Shown: in pieces, positions 62,405 through 64,000 of the stretch | Numbering within the stretch: the first letter of the stretch is position 1 | Layout: each line of letters opens with the position of its first letter | NCBI GenBank assembly: GCA_016703225.1 | Contig: JADJCM010000002.1 | Location: forward strand, 124,001 to 188,000 | Direction of reading: 5' to 3' | Source: Lysobacterales bacterium | GTDB lineage: Bacteria > Pseudomonadota > Gammaproteobacteria > Xanthomonadales > Ahniellaceae | Length of the DNA stretch: 64,000 bases | Translations under genes and position numbers: made by a program | The notes under the pieces: generated by a model | Database searches by the model: none | What the model was told of the DNA's origin: nothing | The model's input: the letters and a program-made list of their open reading frames with translations, nothing else

Positions 62405-62599
62405 ATGGGCAAGGGCGATCGCAAGACCAAGAAGGGCAAGATCTTCGTGAAGAGCTACGGCAACGTGCGTCCGCACTCGGAAGCGGCCAAGTCTGCGGCG
62501 CCCGCCGCGGCGGTGGTGAAGAAGGCAGCCACGCCTGCCGCCAAGCCGGCTGCGAAGAAGGCGGCACCGGCGAAGAAGAAGCCCAGCGCAGCCAGCTGA
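62405..62599 (+). CDS. 30S ribosomal protein bTHX with Lys/Ala tail
   Basis: The 64-residue protein begins MGKGDRKTKKGKIFVKSYGNVRP, the pattern of the small ribosomal subunit protein THX, first known from Thermus. The last 30 residues are a histone-like Ala/Lys/Pro tail (AAKPAAKKAAPAKKK) absent from the Thermus protein. It has its own terminator and is monocistronic. It would bind 16S rRNA near the top of the 30S head. Confidence 0.85.
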   Translation: MGKGDRKTKKGKIFVKSYGNVRPHSEAAKSAAPAAAVVKKAATPAAKPAAKKAAPAKKKPSAAS

Positions 62600-62620
62600 T
62601 CGCACTGCGATTCGCGTCCC

Positions 62621-62650
62621 AGGAGCCCCCGCCATGCCGGGGGCTCTTGC
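62621..62650. terminator. Terminator between the bTHX and hutI genes
   Basis: A 9-bp stem (gagcccccg / cgggggctc) with a 6-base loop followed by TTGCATT lies between the convergent genes and can serve both. Confidence 0.75.
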
Positions 62651-62659
62651 ATTCTGGGC

Positions 62660-63901
62660 TCAGAACAGCCGCGCGCCGGCTGCGTAGAGCGCGGTCGGTC
62701 CGGGGCCGCCGATCCAGTAGCAGAGTTCGGCCGGCGATCCGGCATCCCACACCGCCAGGTCGGCATCCTGGCCCGGAACGACGCGACCCTTGCGGCCATC
62801 GAGCCCGAGCGCTTTCGCGGCGTTGACGGTGGTGCCGCGCAGGGCTTCCTCCGGGGTCAGCCGGAACAAGGTGCACGCCATGTTCATCGCTGTGCGCAGC
62901 GACAGCAGCGGCGAGGTGCCGGGATTGAGGTCGGTCGCAACGGCCATCGCCACCCGGTGCCGGCGCAGCGCGTCGATCGGCGGCAGTCGCGTCTCGCGCA
63001 GGCAGTAAAACGCGGCCGGCAGCAGCATCGCCACCGTGCCGGCGACCGCCATGCGCGCTACCGCGGCTTCGCTGGTGTATTCGATGTGGTCGGCCGAGAG
63101 CGCGCCGAACTCCGCGGCGATCGCGGCACCGTCGAGATCGCTGAGTTGGTCGGCGTGCAGCTTCACCGGGATTCCGAGCGCGCGCGCCGCGCCGAACAGC
63201 CGACGGATCTCCGCGGGCGTGAAGGCGATGCCTTCGCAGAAGCCATCGACCGCATCGACCAGTCCTTCTGCGTGCAACTGCGGCAGCCACTCGCGGCAAA
63301 CGGTATCGACGAATGCGTCACGCCGATCGGCGGATTCGGGCGGCAGCGCGTGCAACGCCAGGTAGGTGCAGTGCACGTCGATGCCGAGCGCCTCGCCGAT
63401 GCGACGCGCGACGCGCAGCTGCTTGTGCTCGCTGGCGAGGTCGAGCCCGTAGCCAGACTTGATCTCGATGGTGCCGACGCCGTCGCGCAGCAGTGCACGT
63501 GCACGCGGCAGCGACGCGGCGAACAGTTCGTCCTCGCTGGCAGCGCGCGTGGCGCGCACGCTGCCGAGGATGCCGCCGCCGGCCTGGGCGATCTGCGGAT
63601 AGCTGGCGCCGTGCAGGCGCTGCTCGAATTCGGCCGCGCGATGGCCGGCGAATACCAGGTGGGTGTGGGCATCGATCAGCGCCGGTGTGACCAGCGCGCC
63701 GCCGAGCAATTCCACACGATCGGCCATCATGTCCGGCGTCAGCGGCAGGTCGACGCGTCGTCCGGCGTAGACGATCTGGTGGCCGGCGATTCCAATCGCG
63801 GCGTCCTCGATCAGGCCGTAACCGTCTTCTCCCGCCAGCGTCGCCACGCGGGCGTCGAGCAGCAGCCGGTCCCAGCGCTGGTGGCCAGTTTTCATTCGCA
63901 T
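62660..63901 (-). CDS. hutI: Imidazolonepropionase
   Basis: HutI hydrolyses imidazolone propionate to formimino-glutamate in histidine degradation. The 413-residue amidohydrolase has the zinc motif DAHTHLVFAGHRAAEF, TIEIKSGYGLDL, the catalytic HADQLSD stretch, and ATDLNPGTSP. The start is ATG 63901 (or 63895); the frame is open to 63991 without SD. Other hut genes are outside the window. Confidence 0.95.
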   Translation of the reverse strand: MRMKTGHQRWDRLLLDARVATLAGEDGYGLIEDAAIGIAGHQIVYAGRRVDLPLTPDMMADRVELLGGALVTPALIDAHTHLVFAGHRAAEFEQRLHGASYPQIAQAGGGILGSVRATRAASEDELFAASLPRARALLRDGVGTIEIKSGYGLDLASEHKQLRVARRIGEALGIDVHCTYLALHALPPESADRRDAFVDTVCREWLPQLHAEGLVDAVDGFCEGIAFTPAEIRRLFGAARALGIPVKLHADQLSDLDGAAIAAEFGALSADHIEYTSEAAVARMAVAGTVAMLLPAAFYCLRETRLPPIDALRRHRVAMAVATDLNPGTSPLLSLRTAMNMACTLFRLTPEEALRGTTVNAAKALGLDGRKGRVVPGQDADLAVWDAGSPAELCYWIGGPGPTALYAAGARLF

Positions 63902-63967
63902 CCCAGATTCGGTTCGGGGCGCCAGTGTAGCCGCTAGCATTGGCGCATCCGCTTCGTGAACGTCCCC

Positions 63968-64000
63968 ATGCCCGCACCGAATTCTCTGCACCTCCCCGGC
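63968..64000 (+). CDS. Possible start of a divergent gene (partial)
   Basis: An ATG at 63968 opens a frame reading MPAPNSLHLPG to the edge of the window, divergent from hutI. Divergent genes beside hutI are often other hut genes, but 11 codons are not enough to identify it. Confidence 0.3.
   Translation, partial: MPAPNSLHLPG

Overview
The window is high-GC gammaproteobacterial chromosome, most like Xanthomonadales/Lysobacterales (Xanthomonas, Lysobacter and Rhodanobacter relatives). The assignment rests on gene content and order: pilMNOPQ, birA-coaX-SPOR, a MarR/hpd/hmgA/fah/maiA tyrosine cluster, a Xanthomonas-type pdhABC set, and bTHX. It also rests on the CCCTCTCCC-type palindromes and on secreted proteins ending in an F-x-x-G-F-[ED] tail. 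No 16S or long marker is present, so the genus cannot be fixed. Genes are dense, with start/stop overlaps (ATGA, GTGA, TGATG) in many operons. No insertion sequence, prophage or CRISPR array was seen.

Layout. 1-7622: the end of the type IV pilus operon (pilM partial, pilN, pilO, pilP, pilQ), then a large Ig-like lipoprotein gene and a strong terminator. 7676-11035: a cyclic-nucleotide-binding/EAL protein and transketolase. 11061-15296: gcvP behind a tandem glycine riboswitch, the peptidase MtfA and a small exported protein (all minus). 15491-20832: a fused FakA-FakB fatty-acid kinase, plsY, birA, an orphan ribbon-helix-helix protein, coaX and a SPOR protein. 20853-22229: tRNA-Thr(UGU), an Hpt protein and arginase. 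22417-25166: a sialidase-like lipoprotein gene broken by an in-frame amber codon and flanked by a diverged copy of the arginase 3' end. 25251-29186: an ABC-2 exporter and a two-gene AAA ATPase + DUF4276 (TOPRIM-like) module, the best candidate for an undescribed defence-type system. 29326-32648: two secreted proteins of unknown role and chromosomal ccdAB. 32652-38718: trpS, a small membrane protein, an ECF sigma factor with a TPR Ser/Thr kinase, and a secreted beta-helix-like protein. 38759-48032: membrane proteins, a solute-binding GGDEF protein, E2/E1beta/E1alpha of a 2-oxoacid dehydrogenase, a site-2 protease homologue and a POT peptide transporter. 48086-53621: MarR regulator and the tyrosine/homogentisate pathway with a vapBC pair inside it. 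53628-64000: pilU, a DUF4398 lipoprotein and OmpA pair, a YdcH-like protein, a frameshifted cbs, MerC-like and TIGR03032 proteins, an FG-GAP repeat protein, a third (broken) toxin-antitoxin pair, bTHX and hutI.

How the genes work together. The fused fatty-acid kinase would make acyl-phosphate and PlsY, translationally coupled to it, uses acyl-phosphate as donor. hpd, hmgA, maiA and fah carry out four successive steps of tyrosine breakdown under a divergent MarR regulator with a perfect 18-bp palindrome over its start. Glycine sensing by the riboswitch controls glycine cleavage. The sigma factor, kinase and following secreted protein look like a signalling module.

Two patterns cross the map. 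Four otherwise unrelated exported proteins share a C-terminal tail of the form [LI]-F-[AG]-[DN]-[GS]-F-[ED]. Three genes (sialidase-like, cbs, PIN toxin) are each broken by one small change, which may be real decay or sequencing error. All annotation is by reading; no database search was run.
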